This document shows, one piece after another, positions 7,523 through 14,507 of a stretch of 15,145 bases of DNA (position 1 is the first letter of the stretch; each line of letters starts with the position of its first letter). The notes below the pieces were generated by a model. The model was not told where the DNA came from. It saw only the letters and a list, made by a program, of their open reading frames with translations, and did no database searches. Source of the DNA: Calditrichaceae bacterium. Its GTDB lineage: Bacteria; Calditrichota; Calditrichia; Calditrichales; Calditrichaceae. The position numbers and the translations under genes are program-made. The stretch is taken from contig JAUXGF010000006.1 in assembly GCA_030622395.1 (NCBI GenBank), forward strand, positions 1 through 15,145. Direction: 5' to 3'.

Positions 7523-7777
7523 ATGGAAAGTAATACAAAATTTGAAAACACAGCTAAAAATTCTAATTATGCCTTAAAAAATTTTTCTAATTTTCAAGGC
7601 TGCAGGATAGAATCAAATAATAAATCAATATGGATTGTTTATTCATTTGATAGCAATATAAATGCAGACAAATTTTATCAAATGAGATCTTTACAAGTCG
7701 AGGGGGCAAATAATATAAAAGTGCAAATATATTCACAAAACAAATCTAAAGTTTATGAATATCGTTTTAGAACTTGA
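7523..7777 (+). CDS. Small hypothetical protein (84 aa)
   Basis: An 84-codon frame starting at ATG 7523, with TTAGGA about 8 bases upstream. It has no signal peptide or membrane segment, is rich in Asn, Ser and Lys, and has a C-terminal half with alternating polar and hydrophobic residues that looks beta-rich (IKVQIYSQNKSKVYEYRFRT). I do not recognise a family. It sits 81 bp before the T9SS-sorted protein and downstream of a putative Pho box. Base composition is more AT-rich than its neighbours, so it could be a recent acquisition or a chance frame. Confidence 0.42.
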   Translation: MESNTKFENTAKNSNYALKNFSNFQGCRIESNNKSIWIVYSFDSNINADKFYQMRSLQVEGANNIKVQIYSQNKSKVYEYRFRT

Positions 7778-7858
7778 ATTATATTTACTGAATTTTTGAT
7801 GCATATCATTAAATAAGAGTAGGAAGAACAAATTAACTTTATTTTAGGAGGTATTTTC

Positions 7859-9541
7859 ATGAAGCGGACCAAAATTACTTTATTGACTGTATTAACGGCG
7901 GTAATAATCGCAATTCCTTTTGGGTTAACAGCCGGAGAAAGGTTTTTTGACGCTGTAGACTACAAGGGCGCATTTGGGGCGACCAACTGGGCTCACGGCT
8001 GGACAGGCTTGTATCACTACGGCATATTAGCCGACGCTGCCACAGGTTCTAATCCGGTAACTGTAACAGATACTGATATTCAATCCGGTCAGACCGTTTA
8101 CTGGACTTCGGATAATGTTTATTTATTAGACGGGCGCGTATTTGTGGACGACGGCGCGGTATTGCATATCGAAGCCGGCACGGTTGTCAAAGGTAAACCC
8201 GGTTCCGGCGAGAACGCCAGCGCTTTGATCGTAGCCCGCGGCGGCAAGATTTACGCCGAAGGCACAGCCGACCGTCCGATCATTTTCACGGCAGAGTCCG
8301 ATGATGTGACCAATCCTGTTGATATATCTTTCGATACTAAAGGACTGTGGGGCGGAGTGATTATATTAGGTAAAGCAAAGATTAATCGTCCTGCGGGCGA
8401 GCACAATATTGAAGGCATCCCGACCACCGAACCGCGCGGTTTGTACGGCGGCACGGATGATGATGACAATTCGGGTATATTGCGTTATATAACGATTCGT
8501 CACGGCGGCGCAGAGATCGGTGAAGGCAATGAGATCAACGGTTTAACCATGGGCGGCGTAGGCAGAGGCACAACAATCGAATATGTTGAAGTGTACGCAA
8601 ACAAGGACGACGGTTTTGAGTGGTTTGGCGGTACGGTTAATTCCAAACATTTGATTGTCGCTTTTTGCGGAGACGACGCTTTTGATATGGACGAAGGATT
8701 CCGCGGTAAGAACCAGTTTTTATTTGCTATTCAACATCCGGATTTCGGCAATATGTGCGCAGAGCACGACGGCGCGCCAAGTTCGGCGGTTACTCAAGAG
8801 CCGATAACTTATGCGGTAACTTATAACGCTACCTATTTAGGATCGGGTCAGAGTTCTACTAATACCGATCAGGATCAGATATTCAAGCTGCGCGAGAACT
8901 GGGGCGGTGAATATAATAACAGCATTTTTGGCGATTACAATGGATACGGCTTACATATCAGCGATAAGTATTCTCCCAATGACAGCAAAGAACGCTTAGA
9001 AGCCGGCGAGATCAAATTTTTAAATAATATCTGGTTTAATGTAAACGGCTTTACTTTAGCCGATTCCATTGGCCGCGAGTCCTATACCAAAGATCATTTG
9101 AACGATGCGGCGACTGCTAATGTGGAGACCGATCCGCAGCTAATGGGAATCAGCCGCGCTCAGGACGCCGGACTTGATCCAAGACCGGCTTTCAACGGAG
9201 CGGCTTATGATAATCTGGCTGATTATCCGACAGGGATCTGGTTTAGTCAATTTACAAATACTATTCCCGCTGATTTTATATTAGGACAAAACTATCCCAA
9301 TCCTTTTAACCCGGTAACGAATATTTCTTTCAGCTTACCTAAGGCGTCTGAAGTTAAATTGAATGTGTATAATCTATTAGGACAAAAAATTGCCGTATTG
9401 GTTAATGATTTCAAACAAGCCGGTGTTTACACATATAAATTGGATGCTTCAAGCCTGAGAAGTATGGCAAGCGGAATGTATATATATCGTTTGCAGGTTG
9501 GTTCTCAAGTGATATGTAAGAAAATGATTCTGATGAAATAA
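7859..9541 (+). CDS. T9SS-sorted cell-surface protein, partner candidate of the TonB receptor
   Basis: A 560-residue secreted protein. Signal peptide 1-25 (cleavage near LTA/GERF), a large body at about 28-470, and a C-terminal type IX secretion sorting domain at about 474-560 (FILGQNYPNPFNPVTNISFS, then LNVYNLLGQKIAVL and GMYIYRLQVG). Through T9SS it would be exported and held on the outer surface. The body has repeated short beta-strand and Gly patterns (VFVDDGAVLHIEAGTVVKG, GGKIYAEGTADRPIIFTA, RYITIRHGG, EYVEVYAN), suggesting a right-handed beta-helix, and clustered acidic motifs (GTDDDDNSG 198-206, NKDDGFEWFGG 248-258, GDDAFDMDEG 271-280) that could bind metal. No catalytic triad or known enzyme motif is evident. 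The ribosome-binding site is a perfect AGGAGG. Codons are richer in GC than in neighbours, as in highly expressed genes. Link to phosphorus capture is inferred from position. Confidence 0.88.
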   Translation: MKRTKITLLTVLTAVIIAIPFGLTAGERFFDAVDYKGAFGATNWAHGWTGLYHYGILADAATGSNPVTVTDTDIQSGQTVYWTSDNVYLLDGRVFVDDGAVLHIEAGTVVKGKPGSGENASALIVARGGKIYAEGTADRPIIFTAESDDVTNPVDISFDTKGLWGGVIILGKAKINRPAGEHNIEGIPTTEPRGLYGGTDDDDNSGILRYITIRHGGAEIGEGNEINGLTMGGVGRGTTIEYVEVYANKDDGFEWFGGTVNSKHLIVAFCGDDAFDMDEGFRGKNQFLFAIQHPDFGNMCAEHDGAPSSAVTQEPITYAVTYNATYLGSGQSSTNTDQDQIFKLRENWGGEYNNSIFGDYNGYGLHISDKYSPNDSKERLEAGEIKFLNNIWFNVNGFTLADSIGRESYTKDHLNDAATANVETDPQLMGISRAQDAGLDPRPAFNGAAYDNLADYPTGIWFSQFTNTIPADFILGQNYPNPFNPVTNISFSLPKASEVKLNVYNLLGQKIAVLVNDFKQAGVYTYKLDASSLRSMASGMYIYRLQVGSQVICKKMILMK

Positions 9542-9600
9542 ATCTATAAAATTAAAGGATTAGTTCAGAATTTTCATTAGACAAACGAATTTCATTTTAG

Positions 9601-9634
9601 CCTTCCCGGTATCCTCTTGCCGGGAAGGTTTTTT
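9601..9634 (+). terminator. Rho-independent terminator after the T9SS gene
   Basis: CCTTCCCGG (9601-9609) pairs perfectly with CCGGGAAGG (9620-9628) around a 10-base loop, followed by six T (9629-9634). It lies 60 bp after the stop codon and cleanly separates the receptor/T9SS unit from the pst genes. Confidence 0.93.
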
Positions 9635-9643
9635 ATTATACTC

Positions 9644-9933
9644 CTAAACCGGATAAACCGGAAATAACAAATCTCATCCCGACGGTTCGGGAGCAATTCT
9701 TTAGGATTCCATTCTTCTGCACTCCCACCTGAGTCTGGCAGTTATCAATTAAGAATTTCATGCCGCCCCGGGCGCAGCCTCCCTATGGGAATGGGGCTTC
9801 CCATTTTTTTTGGGTATCTTTTCCTACAAACATTTCGTCCCGCTGGGACTAAAGAATTATCCGGCTTAACGTTGGTGAATCATAGTTGGAATTATTTCCT
9901 CGTATCAGAGTTAAGTGAAGCGGTCTCTGATAC
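9644..9933. repeat. Long dispersed repeat, copy B
   Basis: The second copy of the 3873-4159 element, same orientation and block order, including CGTCCCGCTGGGACTAAAG and the terminal GTATCAGAG inverted repeat. Relative to copy A it lacks part of the left third and carries an insert before the AATGGGGCTTCCCATT hairpin. It starts just after the terminator and has no credible coding frame. Confidence 0.85.
9902..9933. repeat. Inverted repeat GTATCAGAG...CTCTGATAC (copy 2)
   Basis: Nine-base perfect arms at 9902-9910 and 9925-9933, with loop TTAAGTGAAGCGGT differing from copy 1 by one base. Together with the reversed copy 3 (10038-10069) it forms a larger inverted pair enclosing about 105 bp. Confidence 0.85.
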
Positions 9934-9944
9934 GTGACGACGCT

Positions 9945-10009
9945 GCCTGAAATGCTTCACCCTTACATCTATTATTTCAATATCATCGCCTGAAACGTTT
10001 CGCCCTTAC
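9945..10009. repeat. Pair of 22-bp direct repeats
   Basis: A 22-bp unit beginning GCCTGAAA and ending CCCTTAC occurs at 9945-9966 and 9988-10009 with three differences, 43 bp apart start to start. The second unit contains the palindrome GAAACGTTTC. Both lie inside the region bounded by the opposed inverted repeats. Two copies are too few for a CRISPR call. Confidence 0.7.
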
Positions 10010-10037
10010 GACTGCCGGAATAATTCCCCATCCGTGT

Positions 10038-10069
10038 GTATCAGAGACCGCTATGCTTAACTCTGATAC
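10038..10069. repeat. Inverted repeat GTATCAGAG...CTCTGATAC (copy 3, reversed)
   Basis: Arms at 10038-10046 and 10061-10069 with loop ACCGCTATGCTTAA, the reverse complement of the loop type in copies 1 and 2. It therefore lies in the opposite orientation, closing the 9902-10069 segment. Confidence 0.85.
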
Positions 10070-10107
10070 AAGAAAAAGAAAACTCATAAGCGCCTCTAAT
10101 CAGCGCT

Positions 10108-10175
10108 CAAATAATAACCTAACAAAACCCTAACATAAACTAAATATAATTCTAATATAATAAACTTAATATAAT
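10108..10175 (+). promoter_or_regulatory. 11-bp repeat array (putative Pho box) and -10 of the pst promoter
   Basis: Units in 11-bp phase begin at 10108 (CAAATAATAAC), 10119 (CTAACAAAACC), 10130 (CTAACATAAAC), 10141 (TAAATATAATT) and 10152 (CTAATATAATA). The two exact CTAACA units are the strongest pair. TATAAT hexamers at 10145, 10156 and 10170 are candidate -10 elements. Transcription from here would give pstS a leader of about 300 bases. Confidence 0.6.
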
Positions 10176-10240
10176 AAGATTTTTCATGCGGGTATGGAAT
10201 ATTTGTAATAATTCAACCCCTATACAAATTTGACTGCTCC

Positions 10241-10345
10241 GATATACTGAAATAGAAATGGTTTGCTTTTTAACCATTTCGTCCTTTCAGTTATACCGAT
10301 ACTGAAGTCAAGTGTCTTTTATAAACCACTATTATTTCGGTATAC
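10241..10345 (+). other. Structured region in the pstS leader, alternative hairpins
   Basis: Hairpin 1 has an outer stem ACTGAAA (10246-10252) with TTTCAGT (10285-10291) and an inner stem AAATGGTT (10256-10263) with AACCATTT (10272-10279). Hairpin 2 pairs TATACCGA (10292-10299) with TCGGTATA (10337-10344). TATACTGAAATAG (10243-10255) can also pair, with a small bulge, with 10329-10344, which excludes both hairpins. It may be an RNA element or a small MITE whose ends are those last two segments. It matches no riboswitch I know. From 10346 to 10460 I see only a short triple ACGCTC microrepeat (10412-10433). Confidence 0.5.
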
Positions 10346-10476
10346 ATTTCGGGCGCGTCATAAAGTGTTGAGCGAATGTTAAAGGAAAAGCATAATGCGC
10401 GTTTAGGTTCTACGCTCCACGCTCTTTACGCTCTATAATTTTTTATCTAACAATTTAATTGAAAGGAAGGTCGATT

Positions 10477-11331
10477 ATGAAAAAATTAGTTAAATACATT
10501 AGCGTCATTGCGCTGACCCTGGGGCTATTCAACGCCTGCGGAAAAAGCGGCAGTGAGGTAAAGTATGTTACAATTAAAGGATCCGATACAATGGTTCATT
10601 TAGCCAGTAACTGGGCTGAGGATTATATGAAAAGTCATCCTAATACCGATATTTCCGTAACCGGCGGAGGCTCGGGCACCGGCATTGCAGCCCTGCTTAA
10701 CGGAACAACCGATATTTGTATTGCCTCGCGAAAAATTAAACAAAAAGAATTAGATAAAGCTAAAGAATTAAATATCAATCCCAGGGAATTTTCTGTAGCC
10801 AGAGACGGTATCGCCCTTCGGGTAAACCCGGAGAACCCGGTCAGTTCCCTTTCTATTGAACAAATTGGTAAAATTTTTAAGGGCGCTTATACCAATTGGA
10901 AAGACGTCGGCGGACCTGATCAGACTATAGTAATACTTTCCCGTGAATCCAGTTCCGGCACTTATGTCTTTTTTCAAAAACGTGTAATGAATAAAGCGGA
11001 TTATACAACTGAAGCCATGCTGATGCCTTCGACCTCGTCAATTATTCAGACTGTTTCACAGGATAAAGGAGCCATTGGTTATGTTGGGCTCGGCTATGCG
11101 CTGGAAGCTAAAGATAAAATTAAAGTTTTAACTGTAAAAGAAACAGATGATGCTGCCGCTGTAAATCCCTCCATCCAAACCGTACAGTCGGGAGCCTATC
11201 CAATATCAAGACCTTTGCATTTTTACACAAACGGCGATCCTGCGGGCGAGGTTAAAAATGTTATTGATTTTTGTTTTTCTAAAGAAGGGCAGAAAATTGT
11301 TCTTGAAACCGGTTATGTTCCGGTTAATTAA
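10477..11331 (+). CDS. pstS: Phosphate ABC transporter substrate-binding lipoprotein PstS
   Basis: A 284-residue periplasmic phosphate-binding protein, membrane-anchored as a lipoprotein: signal MKKLVKYISVIALTLGLFNAC with the lipobox cysteine at 21. Phosphate-contact motifs of the PstS family are visible: KGSDTM (after KYVTI), TGGGSGTGIAAL, SRKIK and SRESSSGTYVFF, with a C-terminal KEGQKIVLETGYVPVN. It delivers phosphate to PstCA. ATG 10477 is chosen because GAAAGGAAGG sits 6 bases upstream; the in-frame TTG at 10459 lies before that site and is unlikely. It is followed by a 506 bp gap before pstC, unlike the tight packing of the rest. Confidence 0.95.
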   Translation: MKKLVKYISVIALTLGLFNACGKSGSEVKYVTIKGSDTMVHLASNWAEDYMKSHPNTDISVTGGGSGTGIAALLNGTTDICIASRKIKQKELDKAKELNINPREFSVARDGIALRVNPENPVSSLSIEQIGKIFKGAYTNWKDVGGPDQTIVILSRESSSGTYVFFQKRVMNKADYTTEAMLMPSTSSIIQTVSQDKGAIGYVGLGYALEAKDKIKVLTVKETDDAAAVNPSIQTVQSGAYPISRPLHFYTNGDPAGEVKNVIDFCFSKEGQKIVLETGYVPVN

Positions 11332-11837
11332 GAGATTATAAGTTAGGCTTTTCAGATTCAATGCAGCTTAATCTCAAATAAAATCTCTGAGGATTGGGAA
11401 TCGGGCTTTCCCCATGAAAAAGCTGGGAATATCCCATATTTATAATGGCAATGTTATTAAGTTATTAAGGAAAAAAATGTGTTTTGCGTCCCATAGGGAC
11501 ATTTGATAATAGCCCAGCAATTTATTGCTGGGGAATGAATAAATCAATCCATTCCCGTCCCGTTAGGGACGGCTGAGGTTTTTTAATTAAATTATTTGTT
11601 GTGCTTAATCAATTTTTCAAGCGTCCCCATGGGACGCCCAATTAATGGAAATCCATTACCCAGAGATGAACCTCTGGGCTATTTTCAATTGTTCCTCCGG
11701 AACAATTAGAAATGCGCTTAACTTAATAGCATTATAATGCGATAGGAAAGTGGAATTTCTCCTATCGGATAAACCCTTGAGTTCTGTAATAGATATGGGA
11801 TATTCTAAGATTATAAAAGCGGGAATTGGGAATAAAA
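11332..11837. repeat. Dense hairpin/palindrome cluster between pstS and pstC
   Basis: This gap holds at least eight separate inverted repeats and no gene: GTCCCATAGGGAC (11488-11500); CCCAGCAA/TTGCTGGG (11513-11532); CCGTCCC/GGGACGG (11555-11572); GCGTCCC/GGGACGC (11621-11637); TAATGGA/TCCATTA (11643-11658); CCCAGAG/CTCTGGG (11659-11678); AATTGTTCC/GGAACAATT (11687-11707); GCATTATAATGC (11729-11740); and CGATAGGA/TCCTATCG (11740-11767). The recurring GTCCC-N3-4-GGGAC core is also present in repeats A and B, pointing to REP-like elements. In mRNA these hairpins could shield the pstS 3' end and lower pstCAB expression relative to pstS. Confidence 0.8.
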
Positions 11838-12710
11838 ATGAAGGATAATTTAAAAGAAATAATCATTAAAAAAATGCTGGTTGCAGCCGCTTCAACCAGC
11901 ATTTTTATAGTACTTCTAATATTCCTGTTTCTTGGGAAGGAGGCGCTGCCTTTTATCACAGAACCGGGGCTTTCAGAATTATTTGATTCGCGCTGGATAC
12001 CCGTGTCATTTCAAAAAGAAATTTTTGGTATAATTCCCTTAATTACAGGCTCTGTGCTGGTTACTGCAATTGCCGCTGTTTTTCTTATCCCTTTCGGAGT
12101 GATAGGAGCAATCTATATTTCCGAAATAGCCACATTTTTTGAAAAAGAATTATTAAAACCCTTTATCGAAATATTAGCCGGCATTCCTTCTGTGGTAATC
12201 GGATTTTTCGGGCTTATGATACTAAATTCGATGGTTAAAGATATATTTGATCTGAACACCGGATTGACCGCGCTTACCGGCGGAATTTTATTAGCGTTGA
12301 TGGCTATCCCCACGGTCATCTCTATTTCGGAAGACGCCATTACAAGTGTGCCCTGGTCTTACAAAGAAGCCTCGCTGGCTTTGGGCGCAAGTAAGCTGCA
12401 AACAATCTGGAGAGTAACCGTCCCTGCGGCGCTGCCGGGAATTATTGCGGCGATCATGTTGGGAATGGGACGGGTAATCGGTGAAACAATGGTGGTGTTA
12501 ATGGTTACCGGTAACGCCGCTAAAATTTCATGGAATCCGTTTGACTCGGTTCGTACAATGACGGCGACTATTGCCGCAGAAATGGGCGAAGTAGCCTTTG
12601 GCAGCATTCACTACCATGCCCTTTTTTGCGTGGGCATTGTTCTTATGCTTGTTACTTTTGGATTAAATATGATCGCTCAAAAAGTATTAAAAAAATATCA
12701 GATGAGATAA
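11838..12710 (+). CDS. pstC: Phosphate ABC transporter permease PstC
   Basis: A 290-residue inner-membrane permease with hydrophobic segments at about 13-32, 66-95, 112-130, 145-163, 200-224 and 259-280. It has the PstC-like motif ILAGIPSVVIGFFGL (112-126) and the EAA-type coupling loop EASLALGASKLQTIWRVTVP (177-196) that docks on PstB. It pairs with PstA to form the phosphate channel. ATG 11838 is preferred over the in-frame TTG 11826; only a weak GGGAA lies 5 bases upstream. Its stop is one base from the pstA start, so the two are translationally coupled. Confidence 0.95.
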   Translation: MKDNLKEIIIKKMLVAAASTSIFIVLLIFLFLGKEALPFITEPGLSELFDSRWIPVSFQKEIFGIIPLITGSVLVTAIAAVFLIPFGVIGAIYISEIATFFEKELLKPFIEILAGIPSVVIGFFGLMILNSMVKDIFDLNTGLTALTGGILLALMAIPTVISISEDAITSVPWSYKEASLALGASKLQTIWRVTVPAALPGIIAAIMLGMGRVIGETMVVLMVTGNAAKISWNPFDSVRTMTATIAAEMGEVAFGSIHYHALFCVGIVLMLVTFGLNMIAQKVLKKYQMR

Positions 12711-12711
12711 A

Positions 12712-13563
12712 ATGAATAAAAATATATCCGAAAATATAATTTATTGGTTAATCAGGATAGCGGCATACCTGATTGTATTTGTAGTAGGTTATATTGTTTT
12801 TGATATTGTTATTAAAGGTCTGCCAAAATTAAACATGGATTTTATAATGGGCTTTCCCCGGCGCAGCGGTTCCGAAGGCGGAATTTTACCGGCTATCGTA
12901 GGAACAATCTATCTTGTATCCGGAGCGATTCTCGTAGCCCTGCCTCTGGGTATGTTCAGCGCTATTTACTTAACCGAATATGCCAGGCAGGGACGCTTCA
13001 CCCGTATGATACGGCTGGCTATTGTCACCCTTGCTGGTGTGCCCTCCATTGTTTTCGGTCTTTTTGGGATGGGACTTTTTGTAATTTTTTTTGGTTTCGG
13101 CGCCTCTATCATTGCCGGAAGTTTTACTTTATCATTTATGATATTACCGACGATTATCGTATCCAGCGAAGAAGCGCTGCAAGCTGTGCCGCAATCACTT
13201 CGGGAAGGAAGCCTGGCTTTGGGCGCAACGCAATGGCAGACTATATACAAAAATGTACTGCCTTATGCTTTGCCCGGAATGTTTACCGGTTCCATTTTAG
13301 GAATCGGACGGGCAGCCGGCGAAACAGCGCCTATTTTGTTAACAGTCGCCGCTTTTTATCTGCCCAGGCTGCCGAGTTCAATTTTCGATCAGGTAATGGC
13401 TCTGCCTTATCACCTTTATGTATTAGCCACACAACACCCTGAGGCTGATAAAGTGCTGCCAATGCAGTATGGAACCGCTTTGGTGCTTTTATTAATTGTA
13501 CTGATTTTTAATCTAACGGCAATTTTTTTAAGAAGCTATTTCAGGAAGAAGTATAAATGGTAA
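12712..13563 (+). CDS. pstA: Phosphate ABC transporter permease PstA
   Basis: A 283-residue permease partner of PstC. It has an N-terminal membrane segment (about 10-34), a periplasmic loop containing [19 protein letters not shown] (47-65), further segments at about 66-88, 104-150, 190-214 and 254-275, the motif [17 protein letters not shown] (107-123) and the coupling loop [21 protein letters not shown] (164-184). The start follows the pstC stop after one base, and its last 7 bases overlap pstB, so the three genes form a tight operon. Confidence 0.95.
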   Translation: MNKNISENIIYWLIRIAAYLIVFVVGYIVFDIVIKGLPKLNMDFIMGFPRRSGSEGGILPAIVGTIYLVSGAILVALPLGMFSAIYLTEYARQGRFTRMIRLAIVTLAGVPSIVFGLFGMGLFVIFFGFGASIIAGSFTLSFMILPTIIVSSEEALQAVPQSLREGSLALGATQWQTIYKNVLPYALPGMFTGSILGIGRAAGETAPILLTVAAFYLPRLPSSIFDQVMALPYHLYVLATQHPEADKVLPMQYGTALVLLLIVLIFNLTAIFLRSYFRKKYKW

Positions 13564-14324
13564 AATTTACGAACCCCAAAATAACGATTGAGAAGTTAGA
13601 TTTTTATTACGGATCTGTGCAGGCGCTGTTTGACATATCTATGCATGTTCCCGAGAAAAAGGTCACGGCTTTGATCGGTCCTTCCGGATGCGGTAAGTCG
13701 ACATTCTTACGTATGATTAACCGTATGAATGATATTATCGACGGTACGCATCATAAAGGAAAAGTCTGTATTGACGATCAGGATATTTATGGAGACGGCG
13801 TTGACATTGTAGCGCTTAGAAAAAGAGTGGGCATGGTTTTTCAAAAATCAAATCCTTTCCCAAAATCAATTTTCGAAAATGTAGCTTACGGACCAAGAAT
13901 TCACGGGATAAAAGATAAAGCAAAATTAGATGACATTATAGAGAGGAGTCTAAATAACGCCGCAATCTGGGATGAAGTAAAAGACCGGATGGATAAAAAC
14001 GCTATGAGCCTGTCTGGCGGACAACAACAGCGATTGTGCATTGCCCGAGCCTTAGCTGTTGAGCCGGAAATCCTTTTAATGGACGAGCCGGCTTCGGCGC
14101 TTGATCCCAAATCAACCGCGCGTATAGAAGATTTAATTAATGAATTGAAGAAAAATTATACTATTGTTATTGTGACTCATAACATGCAGCAGGCGGCGCG
14201 TGTGTCCGATTATACTGCATTTTTTTATGAAGGAAATTTAGTGGAATTTGACCACACAAATACAATCTTTACAAAACCAAATATAAAACAGACAGAGGAT
14301 TATATTACCGGACGGTTCGGATAG
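13557..14324 (+). CDS. pstB: Phosphate ABC transporter ATP-binding protein PstB
   Basis: A 255-residue ATPase that powers phosphate import. Walker [10 protein letters not shown] (41-49), Q-loop [19 protein letters not shown] (94-112, Q96) with the PstB-typical NPFP/MSIYENVAYG-like sequence, signature LSGGQQQR (152-159), Walker B ILLMDEP (172-178), D-loop SALDP (180-184) and the switch histidine VTHNM (206-210). Length is typical. AGGAAGAAG precedes the ATG that overlaps the pstA stop. All catalytic residues are intact. Confidence 0.97.
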   Translation: MVKFTNPKITIEKLDFYYGSVQALFDISMHVPEKKVTALIGPSGCGKSTFLRMINRMNDIIDGTHHKGKVCIDDQDIYGDGVDIVALRKRVGMVFQKSNPFPKSIFENVAYGPRIHGIKDKAKLDDIIERSLNNAAIWDEVKDRMDKNAMSLSGGQQQRLCIARALAVEPEILLMDEPASALDPKSTARIEDLINELKKNYTIVIVTHNMQQAARVSDYTAFFYEGNLVEFDHTNTIFTKPNIKQTEDYITGRFG

Positions 14325-14432
14325 ATTCTACGATCTTCATTCTCATATTCTGAAGAGTCGGGATAAATTATTTTTTGACCACACATGCAAGTGTTTGCTT
14401 CGTGAAAAGACTCGAAGTTTTAAAAATTATTT

Positions 14433-14460
14433 TTTCTTTGTGACTTCGTGTCTTTGTGGC
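14433..14460. repeat. CACAAAG-type dispersed repeat (reverse copy)
   Basis: A 28-bp segment that is the reverse complement, with three mismatches, of 7380-7407. Sequences of the form CTTCGTGTCTTTGTGGC are scattered in many bacterial intergenic regions. It lies in the 183 bp gap between pstB and phoU, which shows no other clear feature and no strong terminator, so phoU may be co-transcribed with pstB. Confidence 0.75.
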
Positions 14461-14507
14461 TATGAATTTAAAATATCTTTGGTAATATTTTACAGTAAGG
14501 AAAAATT

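Noticed and set aside
9945..10009. CRISPR array
   Set aside because: Only two 22-bp imperfect repeats, a single short spacer, and no cas genes.
10241..10345. Known riboswitch
   Set aside because: The pairing pattern matches no riboswitch class I can recognise, so it is listed only as a structured region.
10459..10476. TTG start of pstS at 10459
   Set aside because: It would place the Shine-Dalgarno GAAAGGAAGG inside the gene; ATG 10477 gives a proper lipoprotein signal and spacing.
11733..11738. Separate pstC promoter with TATAAT
   Set aside because: The hexamer is part of the GCATTATAATGC palindrome and has no convincing -35 or Pho-type array upstream.
11488..11767. Tandem rho-independent terminators or a CRISPR-like array
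   Set aside because: The hairpins differ in sequence and most lack a following T run; spacing is irregular. REP-like palindromes describe them better.
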